From: Ciborinia camelliae
Lineage: Eukaryota; Ascomycota; Leotiomycetes; Helotiales; Sclerotiniaceae
Assembly (NCBI GenBank): GCA_025890175.1
Contig: JANPYM010000002.1
Span: 1,289,976 to 1,353,975 of the forward strand
Length of the DNA stretch: 64,000 nt
Direction of reading: 5' to 3'
Shown: piece after piece, positions 46,246 to 57,115 of the stretch
How positions within the stretch are numbered: the stretch's first letter is position 1
Layout of the letters: each line of letters begins with the position of its first letter
Program-made: the position numbers and the translations under genes
The notes under the pieces: generated by a model
The model's input: only the letters and a program-made list of their open reading frames with translations
Database searches by the model: none
What the model was told of the DNA's origin: nothing

Positions 46246-49200
46246 ATGGACTCACCACCTCCAGAACCAGATAACAGGGCCCCAAGATGGCGCCTCTTCT
46301 TAAGACGAGCATGGAAATTTTTGCGAAACTTGTGGATGTCGATTGTAGGGCTTGCCAAATCGGGTCTCTATTATATTCCATATGTTCTATCCATTGGACT
46401 CCCGGCCGTGCTGGTGTACGTTTTATACACCCGAATTTCCGATAAGTCCACTGATAGGTTTGGAAATCTACTTGAATGGCCTAATAAAGGGTGGACTGCA
46501 GTCGTCAGCTTTATCAGTTCTTGGTTTGAAGCTTACATTAGCCATTGGATTCCGCTTTGGGTCTCTGGCAGAATTAACACTTCGACAGAGTATTTATCTG
46601 GCTTGCGGGATTCTACCACAGGATATATCACTTCTTCAAGAATCTGGAATATAATCCGTACTTCTATGATCACTTCGGCAGGGTATTTATCCAACTTGCG
46701 GGATTCTACCAAAGGATATATCACTTCTTCAAGAATATGGAATATAATCCATACTTCTATGATCACTTCGGCAGGGTATTTATCTAACTTGCGGGATTCT
46801 ACCAAAGGATATATCACTTCTTCAAGAATATGGAATATAATCCATACTTTTATTACTACTTCGACAAAATATTTAATTGGCTTATGGGATTCTACTCAAG
46901 AATATATCACCGTTTTAAAAATATGGAATATAATCCGTACTTTTATTCCCATTTCGAAAGGGTATTTATTTGGCTTATGGGATTCTACTAAAGAATATAT
47001 CACCGTTTTAAAATTATGGAATAAAATCCGTAATTTTATTCCCACTTCGACAGGGTATTTATTTGGTTTATGGAATTCTACCAAAGAATATATCACTTCC
47101 TTAAGAATCTGGAATATAATCCCTACTTTTATTCCTATTTCGATAAAGTATTTATTTGGCTTGTGGGATTCTATCACTTCCTTAAAAATATGGGATCTAT
47201 TCCGTAATTTGCTAATTCGTTCTATTTTCGATGCTGTCAAATCGGGACCCATTCGCTTGTGGACTGCAGTCACTAGCTTTGCCAGCTCTTGCTTTGAAAC
47301 TTTCGCTGGTTGGTGGATTCGGGTCTCTACTTTTTTCGCCACTTCAAAAGAGTATTTATTTGGCCTGCCGAGAGATTTCACTGGTTGGCGGATTTTGGTA
47401 TCTACTTTTGTTTCTACCTCGATAAATTATTTGTCTGGTTTAAAGGATACTACTCCATCAAGGGTATGGCATCTAATCCATACGTTGGGATCCATGATTC
47501 GGGTTTTCGGATATTTCGGATATTTTGCTGCTTTTGTCGCCTTATGTCCTTTCGTCGACACCATTTCACCCAATTCGAATCCATTGGTTGTTATCGTTGC
47601 CATTGTTGCCATTGATATGTTGAGTTCGGGTCCTATACAACGTACATTGGATTATCTTGCTCGTTACGTCCCAGATATACCACAAACTGTATTGCCCATG
47701 GCGAACACCTTTAAGACTATTCGAAAGCGTCCCAAGAGCGCACTGTCTGAATTGTTTACAGATATTAGTGGCAATACGACCATGTTGATAATGCCAGAAC
47801 GAACATCAGCACCAGAACCAGAACAGCTCGTACTACGTACTAAACTAAGCCCAGAGCTAATAAAGAAGCTAGTAATGACCAAATTGGGAGAAATGGTTGA
47901 AGGGTCAACATTTGGAGAAGCAATTAAAAGCGTAAACTTTACACAAGAGTTAGTAGTATCGAGACTTCAAGATATGCTGGCAGGGTCAAGACTTGGAGAG
48001 ATATATGAAAGTCTAACAGTCGGAACGCCCTGGCCACCAGAACTCGGAGAATACATATCAGGATCGTACCTTGGAAATTTATTCATGGGAACTAAAGCTG
48101 AACAAGAGGATCCAAATTTCCAGATCGGAGAGACAGCATTCCTCTCTAGATTGAGAAACAAGTTAATAGCTCCTCTAAGTGATGATGAAAGACAAGAATA
48201 CCTTGATCGTTGCTTGAGAATACGTCGGATAGGTGAAACGCCTATTCAAACCTACGCCGAAAAATGTTTTAGCTCCTTGGTTGGATCATCTTTAGAAAAT
48301 ATGTTACTCGAAGATTCGATAAAAAATTCAAAACTTGGGGATTTAATATTCAAGGAACCAAGTAAGCGAAATATCGTGGTAGAAAAGATTAAACCAGTAA
48401 TAGAATCTATTCTACCCGTGACGACAACGTCAAGAGAAAAACTCGATTCTACTCCTACTATTCCATCGATGGACGTATCTTTTGATACAATCAAAGTATC
48501 AATCATCGCAGCTTATATATTTTTGCTCCTATTTGGATTTGGTCTTATTATATCTCTATACAACTACCTATATTCCTGGAACAAAGTAATCGAAAAGGCA
48601 CCTTTACCACCAGGAGACATTCCTCCTCCGGCGGGATCGCCTCCACTCGCGGCTACAGGTCAGGCTCTGCCACGCTCCTCTAAAGCATCATCAGAGGTAT
48701 CCGAACCCGCCGAACAGTACCATCTTCCTCCACCACTGAACCGACTACCATCAATGAACAATCTTCTCGCCTATATTCTTCGTCCATTCACATATCTTCG
48801 TCGTCCATTCGCATATATCCTTCATCCGTTAACACATATTCGTCGCCTACTACTAAACCTGCAACTATCAATAAGAATTCTATCCACCCGTATTTACTCA
48901 TGGACAAATGTTCATGGTTTATTCGTATATCTTGATAAAAAGATTGCCTATATTATCCGTCCATGTGCATATTGTCTTCGTCTGCTTAAATCTATTGATC
49001 GCATACCACTACTGAACCAAATGCGATTCATGGACCGTCTAATCGCCTTTCTTCATAGTCCATTGGGATATCTTCGTTCAGCTGGCGATATCATTCATCT
49101 ATGCGCATTAATCGGTCCACTATTCGCATGGATAGGTGTCAAACTCGAATTTTTGCGCACCGTCGCAGATGTCAATCGCATTTCTCCCCTCGTATGGGCC

Positions 49201-49800
49201 GTGGATGCAATAGAATACATATGTGACCTAATTATTCGCTTCCAATACTCTGTTTTTCGCGTCATCGGTGTAATTTCCAGTACGATAAACTACTTTGTAT
49301 TCTCGATGATGGGGTGGGAGGTTGAGTTCTTTGGGGGCGCAAACTACGCTATGGAGGTTTTAATGGTTTTTCGCACCATCCGCTCTCATTTGTGGACGCG
49401 TCCCGAACCTGAACCTAGACCTAGACCTCATCGTCGTGGTCGTGAGGGTGCATTGAGTCGTCATCATTTCCCTGGATTTGCGAAGAGTCGTCATCGCTCC
49501 CTTCCTCATCCACAATGTGAGCATTTCTCAACATTCTTCATACATTCATAGTACCGTATATCCTAACAATACTCAGGGTTTCCTCTCTTCAATTGCGCGA
49601 TTGGGATGGTTATTTTGGGCATTACATCTTTTGGCGCAACAAAAGATCCCAGTTCCCGTAAGGATATTGATTTCGACGAATTTACCGAAGAACTTGATAT
49701 ACTATATTTTCTGTATTTGTTCCCGCCGGCTTTTTTGACGGTGCTCATATATATGAGTTGGGAAAGTGTAGCACCACTGGCATTGAGACGAGCCACATAA
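46246..49800 (+). CDS. Large orphan membrane protein with 31-residue tandem repeats
   Basis: Exons are 46246-49516 and 49577-49800 joined by a 60-nt intron, giving 1164 aa. The second exon adds two hydrophobic segments that a single-exon reading would miss. Residues about 42-62 are a transmembrane segment. Residues 113-329 hold seven 31-residue repeats of the form SxxYLxxLxDSTxxYITSxxIWNIIxTxxxT, plus degenerate copies to about 410. A second hydrophobic cluster lies at about 418-460. Residues 540-700 contain looser repeats with [KR]LGEMVEGS- and LGEIYESL-like units. A strong helix follows at about 748-772, then a Pro-rich linker and a C-terminal region of short repeats such as ILRPFTYLRRPFAYIL. 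I recognise no family. The long, phase-perfect frame shows it is a real gene, probably lineage-restricted. Confidence 0.72.
46582..47232 (+). repeat. 93-bp coding tandem repeat, seven units
   Basis: Units start at 46582, 46675, 46768, 46861, 46954, 47047 and 47140, exactly 93 nt apart. Units 2 and 3 (46675 and 46768) are nearly identical, pointing to a recent duplication. The last unit has an internal deletion of four codons. Confidence 0.95.
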
Positions 49801-50483
49801 ATGGGAAAATGTATTCAATGTATTAGTGTTTGTAAATGTAAATGCATCAGGCAACAAATTCAAGCATAACATCAACTAGATACTATGGATGTCTGACAAT
49901 CTATGAGACTCATAATCATCAACTGGATAAACACCAGCTCTAAAGTATATCCTCATTCCACGGACCAATAATATATTAGCTGACAAACATTCACTTTATG
50001 GAACTTAAAGCATGCGTTTACTTTTAAAATTGCGAACACACCACATTAGCTTTAGATAATCTATGAATATTTTCATTTCTCCGATTCCGCAATATACTAT
50101 TGAAAGGTTTTAGTGTTGTAAAGCCAAAAGGATATCTTCACTGTCAAAATCGAGGGCATACTATACAATAATAGATTCATGACATAAATGTTACGGTAGG
50201 CCTATAGGAGTGCCTGAGATATCAGGCATCTATCCTCGCTAGGTGTACGGCTGTACTACCTACCTCACGCATATAAAGGGCGAAGCCCTTTATATGCGTG
50301 AGGCTCTTCAAGCAATACATTATATTTCACCCTCGATGCGTCAGCATCGTGACAATAAAACTTGTTAACATGATGCAAGTCTATTACCTAGGTAACATGT
50401 CATGAAATATTGGAAACGCTTTGATAATTGACTAATAGTACTAGCACTTCTCTAGTTGTGTTTTAACCGATGGCTGCCTATAA
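49801..50483. other. Intergenic region with a perfect hairpin
   Basis: 683 nt between two orphan genes. Apart from the hairpin at 50263-50303 and a tacctaggta palindrome at 50386-50395 it is plain AT-rich sequence. Confidence 0.5.
50263..50303. repeat. Perfect 19-bp inverted repeat with GAA loop
   Basis: Arms 50263-50281 and 50285-50303 are exact reverse complements around a three-base loop. The loop end reads GGCGAAGCC, containing GCGAAGC, a DNA mini-hairpin known for exceptional stability. It could extrude as a cruciform or, if transcribed, fold as a strong RNA hairpin. Confidence 0.9.
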
Positions 50484-51323
50484 ATGAACAGATCCCCCCC
50501 GAAACTATTCACAATTACCAAAATTGAATCCGCCTCTATAGAAACGCATCGTTTTAAAAACCTGCTACCTTCGTCGCAACCCATATTATCCGATCTAGCA
50601 ACAATGAAAATTTTATCCAAAGTAATCCGACATTTGGTCGCCTCGATCACAGATTCCGACCACACTGCACCGCACAAACATACCTCTAAGATCAAAAACC
50701 TTTCACCAAATAGCCACAAGAGGAAAGACCTAATCAATAGTCTCATGGAACGCACCCTTTCGCCTAGTTTCTTACAACAGTCGATTAAATCCACGTTTTC
50801 AGATCTTGAACACACTATTCATAATACTATAGGCAGAAATACAACCCGTCTCACTACCGAGGAACATCACATGCATACTTACGCCAGATTCTTTGATGAC
50901 CTCTTCTTTGCACATAAATTGAAGGGTCTTTGTGGGCTTTTGCAAAAGACTACTGGGACAAGAACAGGTGGTACTTTCGGGGAGGTTATCCAGTGGAGAG
51001 AGCAGCCAAATATCGTATTCTATGCAGACCCTGCTAAGAAGGCGAGCTTGACCAATGAGAAAGACAAGAAAGAGTTTCTGGAAAGACTGCTCGTTGGGAT
51101 GAGCTTGGCGTTTCTGAATATCTATGAATGTAAGGGGAGATGTTGCTCGGAGGTGCCGGAAGATAGCCTCGAGTTGGAGAGGAAACTGTTTTCCAGGCTA
51201 TCTAGCGTGGCAGCTGAATATTTGGGTATTCAGTTGGAGTTGGAATGGAAAGACGAGGGGTTTGTGAAGGTAGGGAAGTCAGCTGTTTCGCCTGCTCATT
51301 ATGGGGCGACGAGGTTCTACTAG
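50484..51323 (+). CDS. Orphan single-exon protein, 279 aa
   Basis: An uninterrupted 280-codon frame with ATG start and TAG stop. The N-terminal 90 residues are Ser/His/Lys-rich and basic. The rest is a compact, mainly helical domain with YARFFDDLFFAHKLKGLCGLLQK, TFGEVIQWRE, ERLLVGMSLAFLNIYECKG and LERKLFSRLSSVAAEYLGIQLELEW. There are no membrane helices or signal peptide. The aromatic- and Leu-rich pattern suggests a real fold, but I do not recognise a family. It neighbours the tandem-repeat orphan gene, so this may be a lineage-specific block. Confidence 0.6.
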   Translation: MNRSPPKLFTITKIESASIETHRFKNLLPSSQPILSDLATMKILSKVIRHLVASITDSDHTAPHKHTSKIKNLSPNSHKRKDLINSLMERTLSPSFLQQSIKSTFSDLEHTIHNTIGRNTTRLTTEEHHMHTYARFFDDLFFAHKLKGLCGLLQKTTGTRTGGTFGEVIQWREQPNIVFYADPAKKASLTNEKDKKEFLERLLVGMSLAFLNIYECKGRCCSEVPEDSLELERKLFSRLSSVAAEYLGIQLELEWKDEGFVKVGKSAVSPAHYGATRFY

Positions 51324-52170
51324 AAGAGTCCACGCGGTGCAGTATTTATATGTCTCTTATGCATTGGAACTCCAAGATAATAGCAGATAGAAAATTGACT
51401 TTGTAGAAAATCTGGTTCATTCTCATTTCTCGACCGACTTGATTTGTTGTATACCAAATCTTAATATGGAGGGTACGACAACAGATATTGATACTATGAG
51501 TCCCCTCCCTCTCCCCGCAATCGATGATGACTGAATGCACGAGTAAAGTCCTTATTAAGATACTGGTGACTCAAGATTCAGAATTCTTCCACTCGATAAT
51601 GGTTATCCTATAGGTAACATATTCCAGGACAATGAGGCTTGAATACACTAGACATTTAAACCTTCGGGTCGACCCGGACCTTGGAATACTTAGCCCTCTG
51701 AGTTTTTCATCTGGCAATTCCAAGTTCCAACAGAAAGACGTTCACTAGAACTTTGGAACATATGGAACCGCCATAAACATAACCTTCATCGCCATTTCAG
51801 ATACTCCTTGATTATATAAACGCCATCCAAATTATTTCGGTGATTGTTGTTGAGAGTGAAGTTCGCGAAAGTCTGTGACCTCCAGCTCGTGACCTCCAGC
51901 TCGTGACCTCCAGCTCAAATTGATGTCGCCCTAATGCTTCCGAAAGCTAATCCAAATTAAGTTTAGCGTACCCATCAACATTTCGGAGCGCGGATTGTAA
52001 GCTTTGAACAAAAAGTCCCAACGTGCCACTTGAATTGAAGGTTCCGTGAGAATACCACCCTAGTGCCGTAGCTTGTCAAATTTCCTCCATTCCTTTAGAC
52101 TCTCACGACCCTCTCTTGTATATCTTCTTCGTTGAGGTCATCCCCCTTATCACACAACCTCATCTTCAAG
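51324..52170. promoter_or_regulatory. PDB1 upstream region with a 14-bp tandem repeat
   Basis: 847 nt before PDB1. Three exact copies of gtgacctccagctc lie at 51875-51916, about 255-295 nt before the start codon. No gene is seen in the rest. Confidence 0.5.
51875..51916 (+). repeat. Three exact copies of a 14-bp unit
   Basis: Unit gtgacctccagctc three times without mismatch. The core GTGACC resembles half-sites bound by several fungal factors, but I cannot assign one. Confidence 0.92.
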
Positions 52171-53379
52171 ATGTCCCGAATCCTGCGACCAGCGTCTCGT
52201 TTCATTTCTTCGGCCCGCCCTGCCCGAAGTGCTTTTCAATCATTTTCCCGACTACCGGCCATTGTGCAAAGCAGAGGATATGCAAAGGAGAGCGGTGTTA
52301 AGGAATATACTGTCAGAGAGGCCTTGAATGAAGCCTTGGCAGAAGAATTGGAGTTAAATCCAAAGGTTTTCGTTCTGGGTGAGGAAGTTGCTCAATACAA
52401 TGGCGCATACAAGGTTACCAAGGGATTACTGGATCGTTTCGGTGATAAGAGAGTTATTGACAGTCCTATCACTGAATCGGGTTTCTGCGGTTTGACTATC
52501 GGTGCTGCATTGGCAGGTTTACATCCGGTGGTAAGTACTCTTTTTTTCCCCTTGGCTCATTTTCGGCTGGAGGTCTATCGAGATAAGTGAGAAAAATATT
52601 GACTAAATCTAATTCTACAGTGCGAGTTCATGACTTTCAACTTCGCTATGCAAGCCATTGATCAAATCATCAACTCCGCCGCCAAAACCCACTACATGTC
52701 CGGTGGTATCCAACCTTGTAACATCACATTCCGCGGACCCAACGGTTTCGCATCTGGTGTCGCAGCACAACATTCACAAGATTACTCTGCATGGTACGGA
52801 AGCATACCCGGTCTCAAGGTCGTCACTCCATGGAGTGCCGAAGATGCCAAAGGATTACTCAAAGCCGCTATCCGTGACCCCAACCCTGTCTGCGTTCTCG
52901 AGAACGAATTGTTGTACGGTCAATCTTTCCCTATGAGCGAAGCTGCCCAGAAGAATGACTTCGTTATTCCTTTCGGCAAAGCCAAGATTGAGCGTGCTGG
53001 AAAGGATCTCACCATCGTTACTTTGTCCCGCTGTGTTGGACAATCTCTTGTCGCAGCTGAGAACCTCAAGAAGAAGTATGGCGTCGAAGTTGAAGTTATC
53101 AATCTCCGATCCATCAAGCCTTTGGATGTCGAAACTATCATGACCTCTCTCAAGAAGACCCACCGTCTCCTCGCCGTCGAGTCCGGTTTCCCAGCTTTCG
53201 GTGTCGGTTCTGAAATTCTTGCTTTGACTATGGAATTCGGTTTCGATTACCTCGATGCTCCAGCTCAAAGAATTACTGGTGCCGAAGTCCCCACACCATA
53301 TGCACAAAAATTGGAAGATATGAGTTTCCCTAACGAGCAGTTGATTGAGAACTACGTCGCCAAGATGTTACGATTGTAA
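52171..53379 (+). CDS. PDB1: Pyruvate dehydrogenase E1 beta subunit
   Basis: Beta subunit of the thiamine-diphosphate-dependent E1 of the mitochondrial pyruvate dehydrogenase complex, converting pyruvate to acetyl-CoA with E2 and E3. Exons are 52171-52530 and 52621-53379, giving 372 aa. Residues 1-37 form a basic, Ser/Arg-rich presequence ending near RGYAKES. The mature part shows [35 protein letters not shown] (cofactor-binding Glu), [19 protein letters not shown] and [18 protein letters not shown]. The C-terminal transketolase domain has [13 protein letters not shown] and [19 protein letters not shown]. It is intact and of normal length. Codon use is visibly more C-ending in exon 2, as expected for a highly expressed gene. 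Confidence 0.96.
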
Positions 53380-54001
53380 GAAGATAAAAAGTTTTAGAAG
53401 TCGTTACGAGGATGATGGGCAGGGCTTGGGAGGGATGAATGACGTGTATTAAATAGCATACTCCTGGCAAATATACCAATAAGACCTTTGTTTCAACCCG
53501 TGCAATCCAAACTTGGATATCAACGAATATGCAACGGCTAGTGCTTTCGGGTGATGAAGGGGCTCACCTTGTATCAAGCTGTTTTTGCCGATCTTTTTCC
53601 CTTTCAAACAGCACCCACCCTGGATATGCAAACCAATTCAAGATATCCAGAACAACCCGTAATAAAGCATCCATAATTACTGGGACCTCCAGGAGCCTTT
53701 TCACATTTGTGATGATTCTAACATTTAAATCATGTGGAATATCCTTCGCCACGTAACAATTCAGAACAACCCAAACACACTTCACATAGCGAGGCACAAG
53801 TAGAAACTGATATCTGTTACTCAAATCATGATGTTTCTATAGTGGCATGGTATGTTGCAAAGACCTATCCGACGTGCTCCAAACTCCTCATAAGGATTGC
53901 TCCGCTCCGCCGCATATCAAAGAATAGTCCAAAAATTAATCTCCTTCCAAACTCGTTTGCCGTCATCCTGAGTAAGTCCCTAGAATAAGAATGACCACCA
54001 C
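53380..54001. other. Convergent 3' region of PDB1 and ATG3
   Basis: 622 nt between two stop codons. Overlapping short ORFs on both strands near 53530-53990 have no recognisable product and I do not call them. Confidence 0.45.
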
Positions 54002-55215
54002 TTAAACACCCATAGTGAAATCGTGCTCGATACCTGGTGTCACACTTGCCATGAACTATGATTGTGTTAGCATATTCCCACCAAAACCAAAATGGTTATG
54101 TCATTGTCTTACCTTCAAAAACACAACGAGATACTGATCCACGCGAATAGCAACCTCTTCCTCTTCGCTGATAAAGTCTTGATCATGTTGTAATACCTCC
54201 CATTCGTCATTGCCGTTCCCACCAGCTTTCATGCCATCAAGAACAGCTTTCTTATCACTAATTTTGGTCTTCTCGAAATCATCGACTAGACCCTCCATGC
54301 CTGAGTCTTTAGCTCCAGGTACTGTCTTGCCTTGTCTTTGCTTTTCTCGTCGGAGTTTTAAGGCTGCGTCTGCGCGGTCCAGTAAGGTCTTCATGACACT
54401 TGCATGTTTGCAGGGGTGGATAGAGGCCATCTTGATGTTGTTGCTAAAGTATGGAAAGTCTTCGAGTGTGACGGTTTTATCTTTATAGTCTCCTACGATA
54501 TCCTCCATCATAAGGTGCGGTGGAAGGGGCTGGGAGCTTGAGAGGTATCCCGAGAGGTATAATCGAGGGGTTCGATAGTAGGGAGTGTATGCGATGTAGA
54601 TAGTATATGTTCGACGAGATCTGATTAATGACTTGTTAGCATTTGCTCATAAATCCCATTTCGGAATGCAAAGACGACAACTTACGAATTCGCATTATCA
54701 GCCTTGGGATCGCGAATAATAGCTTCCTCGTCATCTTCCTCATCCTCCATATCCGGAATATCATCTTCATCATCTTCTCTTTCGCCCATCTCACCACTCT
54801 CGTCTACCGTCCTCACATCTCTCGCTCGTGCTTCTTGACTCGCGGCCAACCCTCCAGTTCTTAACCAACCATCTTCATCATCACCGGGGGAATGAGGACC
54901 AGCACCCCTGAAATCCTCTCCATCTCTAACTACAGTTTCATCGTGCCCTGCTTCGCCTGCGAAATCATCGTCAAGTCTGCGATGGCAAGGCACGCCACGT
55001 GTAACTAGAAACTGTTTCCCGGCTGGAAGGTAACTGGCGCGCTTGCTTGTTGGAGATGCATCGGCCCATGACCATGTTGGGAACTTGAATACGAGGTAAT
55101 CTCCTGCTGCTACAAATTCTTCTGGTGTGATTTGTCCGTTGGTGCGAAAGGTAGAGGTATTTGATACTGGTGTAAGCTCGCGGAGTCGATCGAGAGTACT
55201 GTGTAGGAAGTTCAT
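54002..55215 (-). CDS. ATG3: Autophagy E2-like enzyme ATG3
   Basis: Transfers Atg8 to phosphatidylethanolamine during autophagosome formation. Exons (minus) are 55215-54686, 54620-54113 and 54055-54002, giving 363 aa. The N-terminal amphipathic helix and first strand read [34 protein letters not shown] and FPTWSWADA follow, then a long acidic flexible loop (about 100-175). After it come [24 protein letters not shown] and the catalytic HPC within [13 protein letters not shown]. The last tiny exon encodes [17 protein letters not shown], the conserved C-terminus, confirming the splice. It is convergent with PDB1. Confidence 0.95.
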
Positions 55216-55952
55216 GATGGCGGGGTTGCTTCCTTTGATTTTGAGCTGGGTCTCAAAAGGTATCGCGAGAGGTTTATTTAGATTTATTTTGCGGTGTATA
55301 TCCGTTGTATGGCTTTGTTTGTGCTGAAAGGGGTGGGAAGCTTGAACGCACGTTAGACTTCATAAGAATGTGGGATATTGGGTACTGTTGAGTCAATGGG
55401 AGAGCAGAGAGGAAGATGCTCTTATCGATAACCTAACAGCCGATAAACGGTAATTTTACCTACCCGCCTACCTAGTACCTAGTCCATGTGACCTTTGCGC
55501 TATGTACAAAATTCACTCTAAATATACTTCCCATCCTATTTTGTTATTTTTTTCCATTTTGTAAGACTATATCGGATTACAGTATTTAGATTCATATATC
55601 GTTGTTCATATTATGTTTCAACTTTGAGGCAGTGTAACTTTGAGATTGTGAATTTGTTGCTCAAAAGAAAGAAAGCACAACTCTCAACTTATCCGGAAGA
55701 CAACGAATACTGTAATTCGAACCCGTTTGATTTCAGTAAACTGAATCTGCCCAATATAATGAGTCCGTTTGGGATATTGAATCCATCAATGATATCCAGC
55801 CATCTCGAAGTTTGAAAGAAATGTAGCTGTATAGCTCTTCTCAAGTTAGCTTTACACGCCTTCCCAAGACCTGATTAGGTACTTGCCAGAGAACATCCTA
55901 CTCGCATGTGTAAAATTCTTGAGAAGAAATTTATGTATTTTAAAATTGTTCA
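55216..55952. other. Intergenic region
   Basis: 737 nt upstream of ATG3 and 3' of the CCDC97-like gene. TACCTA-type motifs cluster at 55457-55481. No gene is supported. Confidence 0.45.
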
Positions 55953-56789
55953 TTAGAAGTCTTGTATCCCCGTCTCTCCACCAACTGTTTCCCCGGTATC
56001 TTCTTCCCCGGTGTCTTCTCCCCCTACCCATTCCGGCTCTTCATCTTCAAACCATCGCTCTTCAACGTCCCTATTCTCAATCTCATCCCACTCCCCACCA
56101 GCATCCACATCTTCATAATCGAAATCATGATCCTCCCCCCTAAGAAACTTAAGTGTCATCTCAAACTTCCACCTCTCGAAGCCTTCCTCCTTGCTTTGCG
56201 GCACTTCGTCCGGGTCTTCAGGTAACACTTCACCACTTTGACCTCTTGCATAACTTAGATATGGGACTCCATGATCTTTCTCAATGCGCCCAGCACCTCC
56301 ATCTTCATCCCCCGAGAACGAATCAGGATTGCCTTTCAACGCAGCAAGCTTAGCTTCTGATCGATACAGATCTGCCTCCAACACACCTGGTGTAGACTTT
56401 TAGTATCATAAGAAGAATAGGAGGAGGTCGAGATCATTGAAGATTCGCCTACCAGAATAACCTTTTGCTCTTCCATCAGCCTCTCTTTCTGCAGCAGATT
56501 GGAATCTCCTAATACATCGGTCGTATAATAATGGATCTGAATAGAATTAGTTCTCATAAAGTTTTCTTCAATATAGCAAAAATTGACCTGCAAGCTCTAG
56601 GTCCGGGGCTGTGAAATATGATGGATGTCGATCGAGATATAGTTTCCTGCGATTCTTGACCCGAATGCGAGCTGCACGTTCTGCAGAGTCTTGTGTTTGT
56701 GGCTCTGGTGTATTGGGCTCTCTGTGAGGCATGACGATAGGCTGATGAACGTTGTGGGGAGGATCTGGATAAATGGATTTTGAAGTCAT
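55953..56789 (-). CDS. CCDC97/DUF2052-like protein
   Basis: Exons (minus) are 56789-56588, 56536-56453 and 56386-55953, giving 239 aa. The family core is visible across the first two junctions: RVKNRRKLYLDRHPSYFTAPDLELADPLLYDRCIRRFQ (residues about 41-78, quoted in parts: RRKLYLDRHPSYF and ADPLLYDRCIRRF). The second half is acidic, with FERWKFEMTLKFLRGEDHDFDY, matching the C-terminal conserved box of CCDC97. Human CCDC97 associates with the splicing factor SF3B, so a spliceosomal role is possible by homology. I chose ATG 56789, as the 17 codons upstream are not conserved. It is divergent with the phosphatase gene across 326 nt. Confidence 0.8.
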
Positions 56790-57115
56790 GCGTAGGAAAT
56801 TCAGGTGGCGAGATTGGTTGAATATTCGTTTGTTTGTCAATTATGAGATTATGAGATTATGGTCTGCTTATGATTCACGATAGTAAGGTTACTGGGCAGA
56901 AATTTTGATTTATGATGATTCGATAAGTGATGAATAGATAGATGCGTTGTGGTTGATAATTGGGCTCGGCCGTCGTGGCGATGAGTGTATTTATGAGTGG
57001 CCTCGGCTAGACTTCCCCCGCTTCAATTCCTACATACAATACCGCTGGGAAACATATAAATTTCAATAATCTACATGTTACGATACATCAACAGGATCGC
57101 TTTCCTTTCTTCAAT
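56790..57115. promoter_or_regulatory. Divergent promoter region CCDC97-like / phosphatase
   Basis: 326 nt between two head-to-head starts, likely serving both. A pyrimidine-rich leader precedes 57116. No binding site can be assigned. Confidence 0.4.

Noticed and set aside
53529..53988. Overlapping short ORFs between PDB1 and ATG3
   Set aside because: Frames of 75-86 codons on both strands in a convergent 3' region, without motif or splice support.
55710..55740. tRNA T-arm-like gttcgaatt on the minus strand
   Set aside because: The T-stem cannot pair and no acceptor or anticodon stems are present.
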